DNA of 64,000 nt from Pseudomonas sp. LFM046. Its GTDB lineage: Bacteria > Pseudomonadota > Gammaproteobacteria > Pseudomonadales > Pseudomonadaceae. A model generated the notes under the pieces. That model searched no databases and had not been told where the DNA came from. It was given only the letters and a program-made list of their open reading frames with translations. How positions within the stretch are numbered: position 1 is the stretch's first letter; each line of letters opens with the position of its first letter. Location of the stretch: assembly GCF_000949385.2 (NCBI RefSeq), contig NZ_JYKO02000001.1:2008620-2072619 (forward strand). Reading direction: 5' to 3'. A program made the position numbers and the translations under genes. Below, one piece after another: positions 47,188 to 56,232 of the stretch.

Positions 47188-48191
47188 TGGCCTTCTCCGA
47201 CCGTCTGCTGAACGCCTGGTACCGGGGCCATCCGGCATTGGGCCTGCTGGCGCCGCTGGAATGGCTCTATCGCCGGGTGGCCGAGCGCAAGCGCGCCACC
47301 TTCCTGGCGGGGCAGGGCGGCAGCTACCGTTCGCCGGTGCCCCTGATCGTCGTCGGCAACATCACGGTCGGCGGCACGGGCAAGACGCCCATGATTCTCT
47401 GGCTCATCGAGCACTGCCGGGCGCGCGGATTGCGCGTCGGCGTGGTCAGCCGTGGCTATGGCGCCAAACCGCCGCAGTTGCCCTGGCGGGTACGCGCCGA
47501 GCAGGGCGCCGAACTCGCCGGCGACGAGCCGCTGCTGATCGTTCAGCGCAGTGGCGTGCCCCTGATGATCGACCCGGATCGTTCCCGCGCGGTACGCGAG
47601 TTGCTGGAGCAGGAAGACCTGGACCTGATCCTGAGCGATGACGGTCTGCAGCATTACCGAATGGGCCGCGATCTGGAGCTGGTGCTGATCGATGCTGCCC
47701 GAGGTCTGGGCAATCGCCGTTGTCTGCCAGCCGGCCCCTTGCGAGAGCCGCCGGAGCGCCTGGACTCCGTGGACGCGGTGCTGCGCAATGGCGCCGAAGC
47801 GGACTCCGCTGAAGGCTTCTCCTTCACGCTGCGGCCGAGTGTGCTGGTGAACCTGCAAAGCGGCGAGCACGTGGGGCTCGATCACTTTCCCCCGGAACAA
47901 GGCGTCCACGCCGTGGCCGGCATCGGCAACCCCCAGCGTTTCTTCAGGACCCTGGAGGCGCTAAACTGGCGCCCGATTCCGCACCCCTTCGCCGATCACG
48001 CTGTCTACAGTCCCGAGGCCCTGGCTTTTGCGCCTCCACTGCCAGTGCTGATGACCGAGAAGGATGCGGTGAAGTGCCGAGCCTTCGCGGCAGCCGACTG
48101 GTGGTACCTGGCGGTGGACGCCGCACCGTCGCCGGCCTTCGTCGCCTGGTTCGACGAGCAGCTGGCCCGCCTGCTGCCTGACCGCTTCTAA
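47187..48191 (+). CDS. lpxK: Tetraacyldisaccharide 4'-kinase LpxK
   Basis: 334 residues. The kinase P-loop is [14 protein letters not shown], and the downstream [16 protein letters not shown] and [12 protein letters not shown] are conserved LpxK motifs, after an N-terminal membrane-associated helix. It phosphorylates the 4' position of the lipid A precursor at the inner membrane. Starts on the last base of exbD's stop codon (TGATG). Confidence 0.95.
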   Translation: MAFSDRLLNAWYRGHPALGLLAPLEWLYRRVAERKRATFLAGQGGSYRSPVPLIVVGNITVGGTGKTPMILWLIEHCRARGLRVGVVSRGYGAKPPQLPWRVRAEQGAELAGDEPLLIVQRSGVPLMIDPDRSRAVRELLEQEDLDLILSDDGLQHYRMGRDLELVLIDAARGLGNRRCLPAGPLREPPERLDSVDAVLRNGAEADSAEGFSFTLRPSVLVNLQSGEHVGLDHFPPEQGVHAVAGIGNPQRFFRTLEALNWRPIPHPFADHAVYSPEALAFAPPLPVLMTEKDAVKCRAFAAADWWYLAVDAAPSPAFVAWFDEQLARLLPDRF

Positions 48192-48228
48192 CCCAAGCAG
48201 CCTGCGGGCTGCCCTCAAGGATTTCCCC

Positions 48229-48414
48229 ATGGACCCGAAACTCCTCGACATCCTCGCCTGCCCCCTGTGCAAGGGCCCGCTGAAGCTGACCGATGACAAG
48301 AGCGAACTCATCTGCAAGGCCGACGCCCTGGCCTTCCCGGTACGCGATGGCATTCCGGTGATGCTGGAAGGTGAAGCCCGCAGCCTGAATGTCGACGAGC
48401 GGCTGGACAAATGA
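48229..48414 (+). CDS. Trm112-family protein (YcaR-like)
   Basis: 61 residues with a zinc-ribbon-like start: [14 protein letters not shown] and later a single C ([19 protein letters not shown]). The Trm112/YcaR family includes partners of methyltransferases; the bacterial short form is usually found between lpxK and kdsB and its role is unknown. It overlaps kdsB by 4 bp (ATGA). Confidence 0.9.
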   Translation: MDPKLLDILACPLCKGPLKLTDDKSELICKADALAFPVRDGIPVMLEGEARSLNVDERLDK

Positions 48415-49175
48415 CCCAGGCTTTCACCGTCGTCATTCCTGCCCGCTACGCCTCCACCCGACTGCCCGGCAAGCCGCTGCAGGACATCGCCGGCAAGCCG
48501 ATGATCCAGCACGTCTGGGAGCAGGCGTGCCGCAGTGCCGCCCAGCGCGTAGTGGTGGCTACCGATGACGCGCGCATCGTCGAGGCTTGCCAGGCCTTCG
48601 GTGCCGAGGTCCTGCTGACGCGCGTGGACCACAATTCCGGCACCGACCGGCTGGCCGAAGTGGCTAGCCAGCTTGGTCTGCCGAGCGACGCCATCGTGGT
48701 CAATGTGCAGGGCGACGAACCGTTGATTCCGCCGGCGATCATCGATCAGGTGGCGGCCAATCTCGCGGCTCACCCGGAAGCGGGTATCGCCACCCTCGCC
48801 GAGCCGATCCACGACGTCCAGGCGCTGTTCAATCCCAACGTGGTGAAGGTGGCGGCCGACCTCAACGGACTGGCCCTGACCTTCAGCCGCGCGCCGCTGC
48901 CCTGGGCCCGCGATGCCTTTGCCTCCAGTCGCGACCAGTTGCCCGCCGACGTGCCTTACCGTCGCCACATCGGCATCTACGCCTACCGCGCCGGCTTCCT
49001 CCATGACTTCGTCGCCTGGGGCCCGTGCTGGCTGGAAAACACCGAATGCTTGGAGCAACTGCGGGCGCTCTGGCATGGCGTGCGCATCCACGTGGCTGAT
49101 GCCCTGGAAGCGCCGCCCGCCGGAGTGGATACGCCGGAAGACCTGGAGCGCGTACGGCGCTTGCTGGGGGCTTGA
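48411..49175 (+). CDS. kdsB: 3-deoxy-manno-octulosonate cytidylyltransferase KdsB
   Basis: 254 residues. [17 protein letters not shown] binds CTP, and [13 protein letters not shown] and [13 protein letters not shown] are family signatures. It activates Kdo to CMP-Kdo for lipopolysaccharide inner-core synthesis. It starts 4 bp inside the YcaR-like gene and its stop overlaps the start of ptpA by 1 bp. Confidence 0.96.
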   Translation: MTQAFTVVIPARYASTRLPGKPLQDIAGKPMIQHVWEQACRSAAQRVVVATDDARIVEACQAFGAEVLLTRVDHNSGTDRLAEVASQLGLPSDAIVVNVQGDEPLIPPAIIDQVAANLAAHPEAGIATLAEPIHDVQALFNPNVVKVAADLNGLALTFSRAPLPWARDAFASSRDQLPADVPYRRHIGIYAYRAGFLHDFVAWGPCWLENTECLEQLRALWHGVRIHVADALEAPPAGVDTPEDLERVRRLLGA

Positions 49176-49639
49176 TGCGCGTTCTCTTCGTTTGCCTCGG
49201 CAACATCTGCCGTTCGCCGACCGCCGAAGGCGTGTTCCTGCACAAGCTGCGGGAAGCGGGCTTGGACGCGTTGGTGCAGGTGGATTCCGCGGGCACCGGT
49301 GACTGGCACGTGGGCAAGGCGCCGGATGCCCGCACCCGCGTTGCTGCCCAGCGTCGCGGCTATGACCTGTCCCAGCTGCGCGCACGGCAGGTAGCCGTCG
49401 AGGATTTCGGTCGCTTCGACCTGATCCTGGCGATGGATGAAAGCAATCTGGCCAACCTGCGCCGGCTGCGTCCTGCCGGTGCGGCGGCCGAACTGGACCT
49501 TTTCCTTCGTCGCTACCAACTGGCCCTGGATGAGGTGCCGGACCCGTACTACGGCGGTGAAGAGGGCTTCGAGGCAGTGCTTGACCTGGTAGAGCAGGCT
49601 TGCGATGCGCTGATCCTGGAAATAAGGGGGCGCCTGTGA
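49175..49639 (+). CDS. Low molecular weight protein-tyrosine phosphatase
   Basis: 154 residues. The catalytic P-loop is VCLGNICRSP (C-x5-R-S, nucleophile Cys7) and the acid motif is DPYYGG. The ATG at 49175 shares the A of the kdsB stop codon; a TTG one codon upstream is less likely. Such phosphatases often oppose tyrosine kinases that control exopolysaccharide, but here the gene sits in an LPS/peptidoglycan precursor operon with no such kinase. Confidence 0.92.
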   Translation: MRVLFVCLGNICRSPTAEGVFLHKLREAGLDALVQVDSAGTGDWHVGKAPDARTRVAAQRRGYDLSQLRARQVAVEDFGRFDLILAMDESNLANLRRLRPAGAAAELDLFLRRYQLALDEVPDPYYGGEEGFEAVLDLVEQACDALILEIRGRL

Positions 49640-50655
49640 GCCTGGTCCTGCACGAAAACCTGTCCCTCAAGCCCTACAACACCTTCGGCGTGGATGTGAA
49701 GGCCCGGCTGTTCGCGGCCGCCCATGACGATGCGGAAGTTCGTGAGGGCATTACCCTGGCTGCGGAGCGTGGTCTGCCATTGCTGGTGATCGGCGGCGGC
49801 AGCAACCTGCTGCTGACCGGAGACGTAAACGCCCTGGTATTGCGCATGGCCAGCCGGGGTATTCGCGTTCTGGCCGATGACGGCGTGAAGGTCCTGCTGG
49901 AGGCCGAGGCTGGCGAGCCCTGGCATCCCCTGGTGATCTGGACCCTGGAGCAGGGCCTGGGTGGTCTGGAAAACCTCAGTCTGATTCCCGGCACGGTGGG
50001 CGCTGCGCCCATGCAGAACATCGGCGCCTACGGCGTGGAGCTGAAGGATGTGTTCGCTGGACTGACTGCGCTGGACCGGGAAACCGGCGAGCTGCGGGAG
50101 TTCAGCCTCGAGGACTGCCAGTTCGCCTACCGCGACAGCCTGTTCAAGCGCGAGGCCGGCCGTTGGCTGATCCTTCGCGTGCGCTTCAACCTCAGCCGCC
50201 AGCCGGATCTGCGCCTGGACTACGGCCCGGTACGCCAGCATCTTCAGGAGGAGGGCATCACTGCGCCGACGGCGAAGGACGTCAGCCGAGCCATTTGCGC
50301 CATCCGCCGCGAGAAACTGCCGGACCCGATGGAGCTGGGCAATGCGGGCAGTTTCTTCAAGAATCCGTTGGTCAGCGCCGAGCAGGCCCAGCGTTTGCGC
50401 AGCGAACATGAAGACTTGGTGGCCTATCCGCAGGCAGACGGGCAGGTGAAGCTGGCCGCCGGCTGGCTGATCGATCGCGCCGGCTGGAAGGGCTTCCGCG
50501 ATGGCGATGCCGGCGTACACCGCCTGCAGGCTCTGGTGCTGGTGAACTACGGCTCGGCCACTGGCAGCCAACTCCATGACCTCGCCCAGCGCATCCGTGC
50601 TGATATCGCCACACGCTTCGGCGTGGAGCTGGAGATGGAGCCGAACCTGATCTGA
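49636..50655 (+). CDS. murB: UDP-N-acetylenolpyruvoylglucosamine reductase MurB
   Basis: 339 residues, type I MurB. The FAD-binding start NTFGVDVKA, LVIGGGSNLLLTG, SLIPGTVGAAPMQNIGAYG and the catalytic serine motif NAGSFFKNP are intact. It reduces UDP-GlcNAc enolpyruvate to UDP-MurNAc. The GTG at 49636 overlaps the phosphatase stop and has AAGGGGG upstream. It is the last gene of the exbB-to-murB run; the stop is followed by a REP-like palindrome and a terminator. Confidence 0.95.
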   Translation: MSLVLHENLSLKPYNTFGVDVKARLFAAAHDDAEVREGITLAAERGLPLLVIGGGSNLLLTGDVNALVLRMASRGIRVLADDGVKVLLEAEAGEPWHPLVIWTLEQGLGGLENLSLIPGTVGAAPMQNIGAYGVELKDVFAGLTALDRETGELREFSLEDCQFAYRDSLFKREAGRWLILRVRFNLSRQPDLRLDYGPVRQHLQEEGITAPTAKDVSRAICAIRREKLPDPMELGNAGSFFKNPLVSAEQAQRLRSEHEDLVAYPQADGQVKLAAGWLIDRAGWKGFRDGDAGVHRLQALVLVNYGSATGSQLHDLAQRIRADIATRFGVELEMEPNLI

Positions 50656-50671
50656 ATCAGGGCCCCCGGTT

Positions 50672-50689
50672 GGTGGGCTGAAGCCCACC
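50672..50689. repeat. REP-like palindrome after murB
   Basis: GGTGGGCT and AGCCCACC are perfect 8-bp arms with a 2-nt loop, followed by CTGCAG. Its sequence is close to that of the element near 6402. Confidence 0.5.
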
Positions 50690-50745
50690 CTGCAGACTGG
50701 GACCGGCCTGGCGGATACGGCTCTGATTGCCACAACCAGCCACAA

Positions 50746-50772
50746 AAAAAGCCCCGCATCGCGGGGCTTTTT
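50746..50772. terminator. Bidirectional terminator (murB / ppnP)
   Basis: AAAAAGCCCCGC and GCGGGGCTTTTT form a 12-bp perfect stem with an ATC loop; an A run lies before and a T run after it. Confidence 0.93.
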
Positions 50773-50787
50773 CGTGACGGCCGAACC

Positions 50788-51069
50788 TTAGCGGTATTCG
50801 CAGAGATAGGCGGTGTCCTGAGCGACTTTCAGCTGGAACTTGCTGTTGGCCGGAACGGTGAACTTGCTGCCGGCGGCGAAGGTTTCCCAGGCATCGCTGC
50901 CCGGCAGTTTCACGGTCAGGGCGCCGGCGATGACGTGCATCACTTCCAGCTGGCTGGTGCCGAATTCGTATTCACCGGCGGCCATCACGCCGATGGTGGC
51001 CGGACCCTCGGTCATGCCGAAGGCGATGGATTTGACGGTGCCGTCGAAGTATTCGTTGACCTTGAACAT
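50788..51069 (-). CDS. ppnP: Pyrimidine/purine nucleoside phosphorylase PpnP
   Basis: 93-residue single cupin (formerly DUF1255). [37 protein letters not shown] and [13 protein letters not shown] match the family. E. coli PpnP phosphorolyses a broad range of nucleosides. It is on the minus strand, ended by the terminator shared with murB. Upstream is the 370-bp gap before the amino-acid transporter. Confidence 0.92.
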   Translation of the reverse strand: MFKVNEYFDGTVKSIAFGMTEGPATIGVMAAGEYEFGTSQLEVMHVIAGALTVKLPGSDAWETFAAGSKFTVPANSKFQLKVAQDTAYLCEYR

Positions 51070-51349
51070 GCTGGGCTCCTGGATGGGGTCTGAAAGGGCC
51101 CGACAGTATGCCCAAGGCCGTTGCCAGCGTCACTATCGATCCGGTCCCGGAAGGTATTTGCGCGGCCTGGTGAACGCGAGGCTTTCCGGATATCACCTAC
51201 CACGATTTCAGACCTTTCATACTCAACGGGAATAAATTTCCCATTGCATGTAACAGGCAGTAACAAGCCGATCCCTGGAGCACGGGCCTTTGGCTTGGCA
51301 ACTTCGCTGACCTCATTGCGACACGGCGATCTCCGCCTCGGCTGCGGGA

Positions 51350-51378
51350 TTGGCCTGTGTTTTGCCTACATGTATAGA
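51350..51378 (+). promoter_or_regulatory. Sigma70 promoter of the amino-acid ABC operon
   Basis: TTGGCC (51350-51355), 17-bp spacer and TATAGA (51373-51378), about 60 bp before the binding-protein start. Confidence 0.55.
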
Positions 51379-51422
51379 CAGGAGCGTGCAATTAAGTACC
51401 TGTACGTTCCAAAGCCTCCCTC

Positions 51423-51430
51423 AACAAGAA
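51423..51430 (+). promoter_or_regulatory. Candidate Hfq/Crc CA-motif at the binding-protein ribosome-binding site
   Basis: AACAAGAA matches AAnAAnAA, overlaps the purine-rich ribosome-binding site (AGAAGAG) and ends 9 bp before the ATG at 51440. Confidence 0.45.
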
Positions 51431-51439
51431 GAGATAACC

Positions 51440-52234
51440 ATGAGAAAGATCCTGTCGATGCTTGTACTTTCGGGCTGCATGCTCACCGGGCTCTCGGCCC
51501 ATGCCGGTGCCATTGATGATGCTGTCAAACGCGGTACGCTGCGGGTCGGCATGGACCCGACCTACATGCCCTTCGAGATGACCAACAAGCGCGGCGAGAT
51601 CATCGGCTTCGAAGTCGACCTGCTGAAGGCCATGGCCAAGTCCATGGGCGTCAAGCTGGAGCTGGTGTCCACCAGCTACGACGGCATCATCCCGGCCTTG
51701 CTGACCGACAAGTTCGACATGATCGGTTCCGGCATGACCCTGACCCAGGAGCGCAACCTGCGCATCAACTTCTCCGAGCCCTTCATCGTGGTCGGCCAGA
51801 CCCTGCTGGTCCGCAAGGAGCTGCAAGGCGAGATCAAGTCCTGCAAGGACCTGAACGATGCCAAGTACCGCATCACCTCGAAGATCGGCACCACCGGCGA
51901 AATGGTGGCCAAGAAGCTGATCTCCAAGGCCCAGTACCACGGCTTCGACAACGAGCAGGAAGCGGTGATGGACGTGGTCAACGGCAAGGCTGACGCCTTC
52001 ATCTACGACGCCCCGTACAACGTGGTGGCGGTGAACAAGGCCGGCGCCGGCAAGCTGGCGTTCCTGGAAGAGCCCTTCACCTACGAGCCGCTGGCCTTCG
52101 GCCTGAAGAAGGCCGATTACGACAGCCTCAACTGGATCAACAACTACCTGCGCCAGGCCAAGGAAGACGGCAGCTACGCGCGCATCCATGCCAAGTGGTT
52201 CAAGAGCACGGACTGGCTCAAGGAAATGGAATAA
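51440..52234 (+). CDS. Amino-acid ABC transporter substrate-binding protein
   Basis: 264 residues with a signal peptide (KILSMLVLSGCMLTGLSAHAGA) and a cluster-3 (PBPb) solute-binding fold: RGTLRVGMDPTYMPFEM, IIGFEVDLLKAMAKSMGV, GMTLTQERNLRINFSEPF, and DAFIYDAPYN. It captures a polar amino acid in the periplasm for the permease and ATPase encoded next. A cysteine in the signal peptide (GCMLTG) is not in a proper lipobox. A strong hairpin separates it from the permease gene. The exact amino acid is not clear. Confidence 0.88.
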   Translation: MRKILSMLVLSGCMLTGLSAHAGAIDDAVKRGTLRVGMDPTYMPFEMTNKRGEIIGFEVDLLKAMAKSMGVKLELVSTSYDGIIPALLTDKFDMIGSGMTLTQERNLRINFSEPFIVVGQTLLVRKELQGEIKSCKDLNDAKYRITSKIGTTGEMVAKKLISKAQYHGFDNEQEAVMDVVNGKADAFIYDAPYNVVAVNKAGAGKLAFLEEPFTYEPLAFGLKKADYDSLNWINNYLRQAKEDGSYARIHAKWFKSTDWLKEME

Positions 52235-52245
52235 GCGACACGTCG

Positions 52246-52282
52246 ATCGACTGGGGCGGGTGAGCGGCCCGCCCCAGTCGAT
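52246..52282 (+). other. Intercistronic hairpin between binding protein and permease
   Basis: A perfect 15-bp stem (52246-52260 with 52268-52282) and 7-nt loop, with no T tract. Such hairpins in transport operons protect the upstream mRNA from 3' exonucleases and allow excess binding protein. Confidence 0.75.
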
Positions 52283-52315
52283 TGCGCCCTTGAAGCCTGA
52301 GGCCGAGAACTCTCC

Positions 52316-53330
52316 ATGAATACGCAAAAAAAACTTCAACTGCCGTGGCAAGCGCTGGGCAAGGGCCCCGCGCGAGCAGGGTCAAAACGGGCCGGCCAGT
52401 TGCACTGGCACCTGCTGACAGGTCTGATCCTGCTCATGCTGGCCTACACGCTCTGGTATTCCACCTCGCTGATTTCCTATGAGTGGCGCTGGAACCGCGT
52501 GCCCCAGTACTTCGCCTACCAGGCGGAAGAAGGCCAGCGGGCCGCCGACTACGGCACCGTCAGCGCCATCGTCGAGGCCGGCGGCAACGCCCGCGTGACC
52601 CTGGCCGCCGAGGGCGGCCAGGAGCAGGTGCTGGAAGTGGCCGAGGACAGCCTGCAGGTCAGCCAGGGCGACGAGGTTTCCGAAGGCGACCAGATCGGTG
52701 TGACCCGTCACTGGGCGGCCGGCCCGCTGCTCTGGGGCCTCTGGACCACCCTGTGGATTTCCGCGCTGTCCGGCGCCATCGGTCTGCTGATCGGCCTGTT
52801 CACCGGCCTCTGCCGGCTGTCGCCCAACCCCACGCTGCGCGACCTGTCCACCGTCTATGTCGAACTGGTACGCGGCACGCCGCTGCTGGTGCAGATCTTC
52901 ATCTTCTACTTCTTCATCGGCACGGTGCTGAACCTCTCCCGCGAGTTCGCCGGGGTGGCGGCGCTGGCGCTGTTCACCGGTGCCTATGTGGGCGAGATCG
53001 TCCGCGCCGGCGTGCAGTCCATTGCTCGTGGCCAGAACGAAGCGGCCCGTTCCCTGGGCCTGACCGGCGGCCAGTCCATGCGCCACGTGATCCTGCCCCA
53101 GGCCTTCAAGCGCGTGCTGCCGCCCCTGGCCGGGCAGTTCATCAGCCTGGTGAAGGACACCTCGCTGGTCTCGGTGATCGCCATCACCGAGCTGACCAAG
53201 AGCGGCCGCGAAGCGATCACCACCTCGTTCTCCACCTTCGAGATCTGGTTCTGCGTAGCGGCGCTCTACCTGCTCATCAACCTGCCGCTGTCGCAAATCG
53301 CCAACAGTCTGGAGCGGAGGCTCGGGAAAA

Positions 53331-53338
<8 letters not shown>
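52316..53338 (+). CDS. Amino-acid ABC transporter permease with periplasmic insert
   Basis: 340 residues, about 100 more than usual for HisM/GlnP permeases. After a first transmembrane helix (33-52) there is a soluble insert (about 57-135), rich in beta strands, with [18 protein letters not shown] and [16 protein letters not shown] that look like an SH3/lipoyl-like barrel. The standard permease core follows with [14 protein letters not shown] and the EAA loop [22 protein letters not shown]. The gene follows the hairpin and overlaps the ATPase gene by 8 bp. It probably acts as a homodimer since only one permease is present. Confidence 0.88.
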
Positions 53339-54065
<727 letters not shown>

Positions 54066-54083
54066 CGCAGGAATGACCTTGCA

Positions 54084-54113
54084 GGGTGGGGCATGGCTCA
54101 GCCATGTCCACCC
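54084..54113. repeat. REP-like palindrome after the ABC operon
   Basis: GGGTGG(gg)CATGGC and GCCATG(t)CCACCC pair around a TCA loop with a small internal bulge. It lies between the ABC operon and the convergent exonuclease gene and could stop or protect the transcript. Confidence 0.5.
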
Positions 54114-54164
54114 CTGGAGGGGCCGAGCCTGCGGGTTGTTAGCGCTTCAAAGGGGCAGCAGTCT

Positions 54165-54704
54165 CTAGGGCAAGGCCAGCGGCAATAGTCGAGCGGTATT
54201 GCGGGCATCTTCCAGGGCGCGATGTTGCTGGCCCTGGAAATTCAGGCCGGCCAATTGCAGCGCGGCATGCAGTCCCACGGCGCGCCTGAGCTGGCGCGCT
54301 TCGGCAAAGCGCTGCTTGAGATTCAGGTGAGGCACGGCGGCCAGCAGGCTGTCCAGGCCGTGCATCCGCCACTCCTGTTCCAGTTGTCGGCGATCGTAGT
54401 CACCCCAACTGGCCCAGCCCACCAGACGCGGGCTATGGTGGCCGAGCCAGCGCTCGAAGGCCGGCCAGACCTGGGGCAGGTTTGCGGCACCGTCCACATC
54501 CGCCTGGCTGATATGAGTGAGCTGGCGGCAGAAACCGGTCAGGCAGGGCCGTCGTACCGGCCGCACGAAACGCTGGAAATGGTCCACCTCATGACCATCC
54601 GCACGCACCAGCGATGCACCGATCTCGATGATTTCCATTTCCTCCAGGGGCCAGCCACCTTCTTCGGTGGTGGCTTCCAGGTCGATGACCAGCCAGTGGG
54701 GCAT
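54165..54704 (-). CDS. DEDDh-family 3'-5' exonuclease
   Basis: 179 residues. The four acidic residues and histidine of the DEDDh family are visible: VIDLEATT (DxE), GWASWGDYD (D), and HRALEDARNTA (H-x4-D). The close relatives (KapD/ERI-1-like) act on RNA or DNA 3' ends. AAGGAG precedes the ATG at 54704, so the longer frame to 54737 is not used. It is divergent from the dehydrogenase gene. The physiological substrate is not known. Confidence 0.9.
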   Translation of the reverse strand: MPHWLVIDLEATTEEGGWPLEEMEIIEIGASLVRADGHEVDHFQRFVRPVRRPCLTGFCRQLTHISQADVDGAANLPQVWPAFERWLGHHSPRLVGWASWGDYDRRQLEQEWRMHGLDSLLAAVPHLNLKQRFAEARQLRRAVGLHAALQLAGLNFQGQQHRALEDARNTARLLPLALP

Positions 54705-54815
54705 GCGAATCTCCTTGGCAACGAACGGTCCAGCCACGAGCGAGTATGGTGGCGCTTTCGCGGGGCGGCAAACTGCGTGTTAGGCTTTTCCGCAGGTCGA
54801 CGAAGGAGAACAACA

Positions 54816-55688
54816 ATGGCTGAAGTAGCGTTCATCGGTCTGGGGGTGATGGGCTTCAACATGGCTGGGCACCTGGCCTGCGAAGGGCATTCGGTGCGGG
54901 TCTACAACCGTTCGGCCGCCAAGGCTGAGCTCTGGTGCGACGAGTTCGGCGGTGATGCCTTCCCCACTCCGCGAGAGGCGGCGGCAGGGGCGGAGTTCGT
55001 GATGGTCTGCGTCGGCAATGACGACGACTTGCGCGCCGTGCTTCTGGGGGCGGATGGCGCCTTCGCCGGCATGGCGCCCGGTTCGATCCTGGTGGACCAC
55101 ACCACGGCGTCGGCGGATGTGGCTCGGGAAATGGCGGTCCTGGCCGCCGAGCGTGAACTGGGCTTCCTTGATGCGCCGGTTTCTGGCGGTCAGGCAGGGG
55201 CTGAAGCGGGCATGCTGTCGGTGATGGTGGGGGGCGAGCAGGCGTTCTTTGACCGGGCGGCTCCGGTGATCGACAGCTACGCCAAGATGACCCGCCGCAT
55301 GGGCCCTGTCGGCAGCGGGCAGTTGACCAAGATGGTCAACCAGATCTGCGTCGGCGGCTTATTGCAAGGGCTCGCCGAGGCGCTGCATTTTGCCCAGTGC
55401 GCCGGACTGGACGCCCAGGCCGCCATGGAGGTGATCAGCAAGGGGGCGGCCCAGTCCTGGCAGCAGGAGCATCGCCACCAGACCATGCTGGAGGGCCAAT
55501 TCGATTTCGGCTTTGCCGTGGACTGGATGCGCAAGGACCTGTCCATCGTGCTGGATGAGGCTGCGCGCAATGGCGCGCAATTGCCGGTGACGGCGCTGGT
55601 GGACCAGTTCTATGCGGAGGTCCAGGCCATGGGGGGCGGGCGCTGGGATACCTCAAGCCTGATCGCACGGCTGAAAAAGCCGGCATAG
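54816..55688 (+). CDS. NAD(P)-dependent beta-hydroxyacid dehydrogenase family protein
   Basis: 290 residues of the 3-hydroxyisobutyrate/tartronate semialdehyde reductase family. The N-terminal Rossmann motif is VAFIGLGVMGFNMAGHL, the substrate-loop DAPVSGGQAGAEAGMLSVMVGG follows, and the catalytic lysine lies in SGQLTKMVNQI. A GAAGGAGAA ribosome-binding site fixes the start at 54816. No valine-catabolic or glyoxylate gene is adjacent, so the substrate is open. It converges with a small DMT-family gene across the nested palindrome at 55703-55823. Confidence 0.88.
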   Translation: MAEVAFIGLGVMGFNMAGHLACEGHSVRVYNRSAAKAELWCDEFGGDAFPTPREAAAGAEFVMVCVGNDDDLRAVLLGADGAFAGMAPGSILVDHTTASADVAREMAVLAAERELGFLDAPVSGGQAGAEAGMLSVMVGGEQAFFDRAAPVIDSYAKMTRRMGPVGSGQLTKMVNQICVGGLLQGLAEALHFAQCAGLDAQAAMEVISKGAAQSWQQEHRHQTMLEGQFDFGFAVDWMRKDLSIVLDEAARNGAQLPVTALVDQFYAEVQAMGGGRWDTSSLIARLKKPA

Positions 55689-55702
55689 CAGGTACGCGAG
55701 GA

Positions 55703-55823
55703 CTAGGCGTCCCTGAGCTAAGACCAGGCTAGGCGGAAAGCGGGGAGAAGGCGGAGTTGACGACCGTCAATGAGCATTCGAGCCGATTTCCAACAACGCC
55801 TGGTCGACGATCAGGTCGCCTAG
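55703..55823. other. Nested palindromic element filling a convergent gap
   Basis: Four sets of arms pair in order: CTAGGCG/CGCCTAG (55703-55709, 55817-55823), ACCAGGC/GCCTGGT (55723-55729, 55798-55804), GGAAA-CGG/CCG-TTTCC (55735-55743, 55783-55791) and TTGAC/GTCAA (55757-55761, 55766-55770). The outer right arm includes the stop codon of the DMT-family gene. It could be a structured RNA, an unusual terminator or a small repeat element; no T tract is present. Confidence 0.6.
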
Positions 55824-56161
55824 CTGCGGAAAATGAAGTAGACGGCGCCCAGCAGGCAAAACCCCGCCCACAGATAGTCCAGCTTCAGCGGCTGCTGCAT
55901 GTAGAGCACGCTGAAGGGGACGAATACGGCCAGGGTCACCACTTCCTGCATGATCTTCAGCTGGCCGACCGAGAGCTCCGTGTAGCCGATTCGGTTGGCC
56001 GGCACCATGATCATGTATTCGAACAGGGCAATGCCCCAGCTGACCAGTGCAGCAATCACCCAGGGTTTGGTGTTGAGGGTCTTCAGGTGCCCATACCAGG
56101 CGAACGTCATGAAGATGTTGGACAGGGTGAGTAAGGTGGCGGTCTGCATCCAGACGGGCAT
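55820..56161 (-). CDS. DMT-family small membrane protein (DUF486)
   Basis: 113 residues with four hydrophobic helices, including LLTLSNIFMTFAWYGHLK near the N-terminus and AGFCLLGAVYFIFRS at the end. It matches the short single-unit DUF486 group of the drug/metabolite transporter superfamily, which must act as oligomers. The ATG at 56161 leaves a short N-terminus; the longer frame to 56194 has no better site. Substrate unknown. It is divergent from the GH31-like gene with 71 bp between. Confidence 0.85.
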   Translation of the reverse strand: MPVWMQTATLLTLSNIFMTFAWYGHLKTLNTKPWVIAALVSWGIALFEYMIMVPANRIGYTELSVGQLKIMQEVVTLAVFVPFSVLYMQQPLKLDYLWAGFCLLGAVYFIFRS

Positions 56162-56232
56162 GGTGGGAGAGTCTCTGTTGAGAGGGGGGCGCAAGCCTAA
56201 TGGGTCCTGATTCTCAAGGAAAGGGGCGGTTC

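Larger units (their letters stand above)
51070..51439. other. 370-bp divergent region between ppnP and the amino-acid ABC operon
   Basis: No gene of convincing length. The right half holds a good sigma70 promoter (51350-51378) and an AAnAAnAA motif. The middle part (about 51200-51270) is unusually AT-rich for this genome (GGGAATAAATTTCCC palindrome-like stretch), suggesting a regulator or nucleoid-protein site. Nothing else recognised. Confidence 0.5.
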
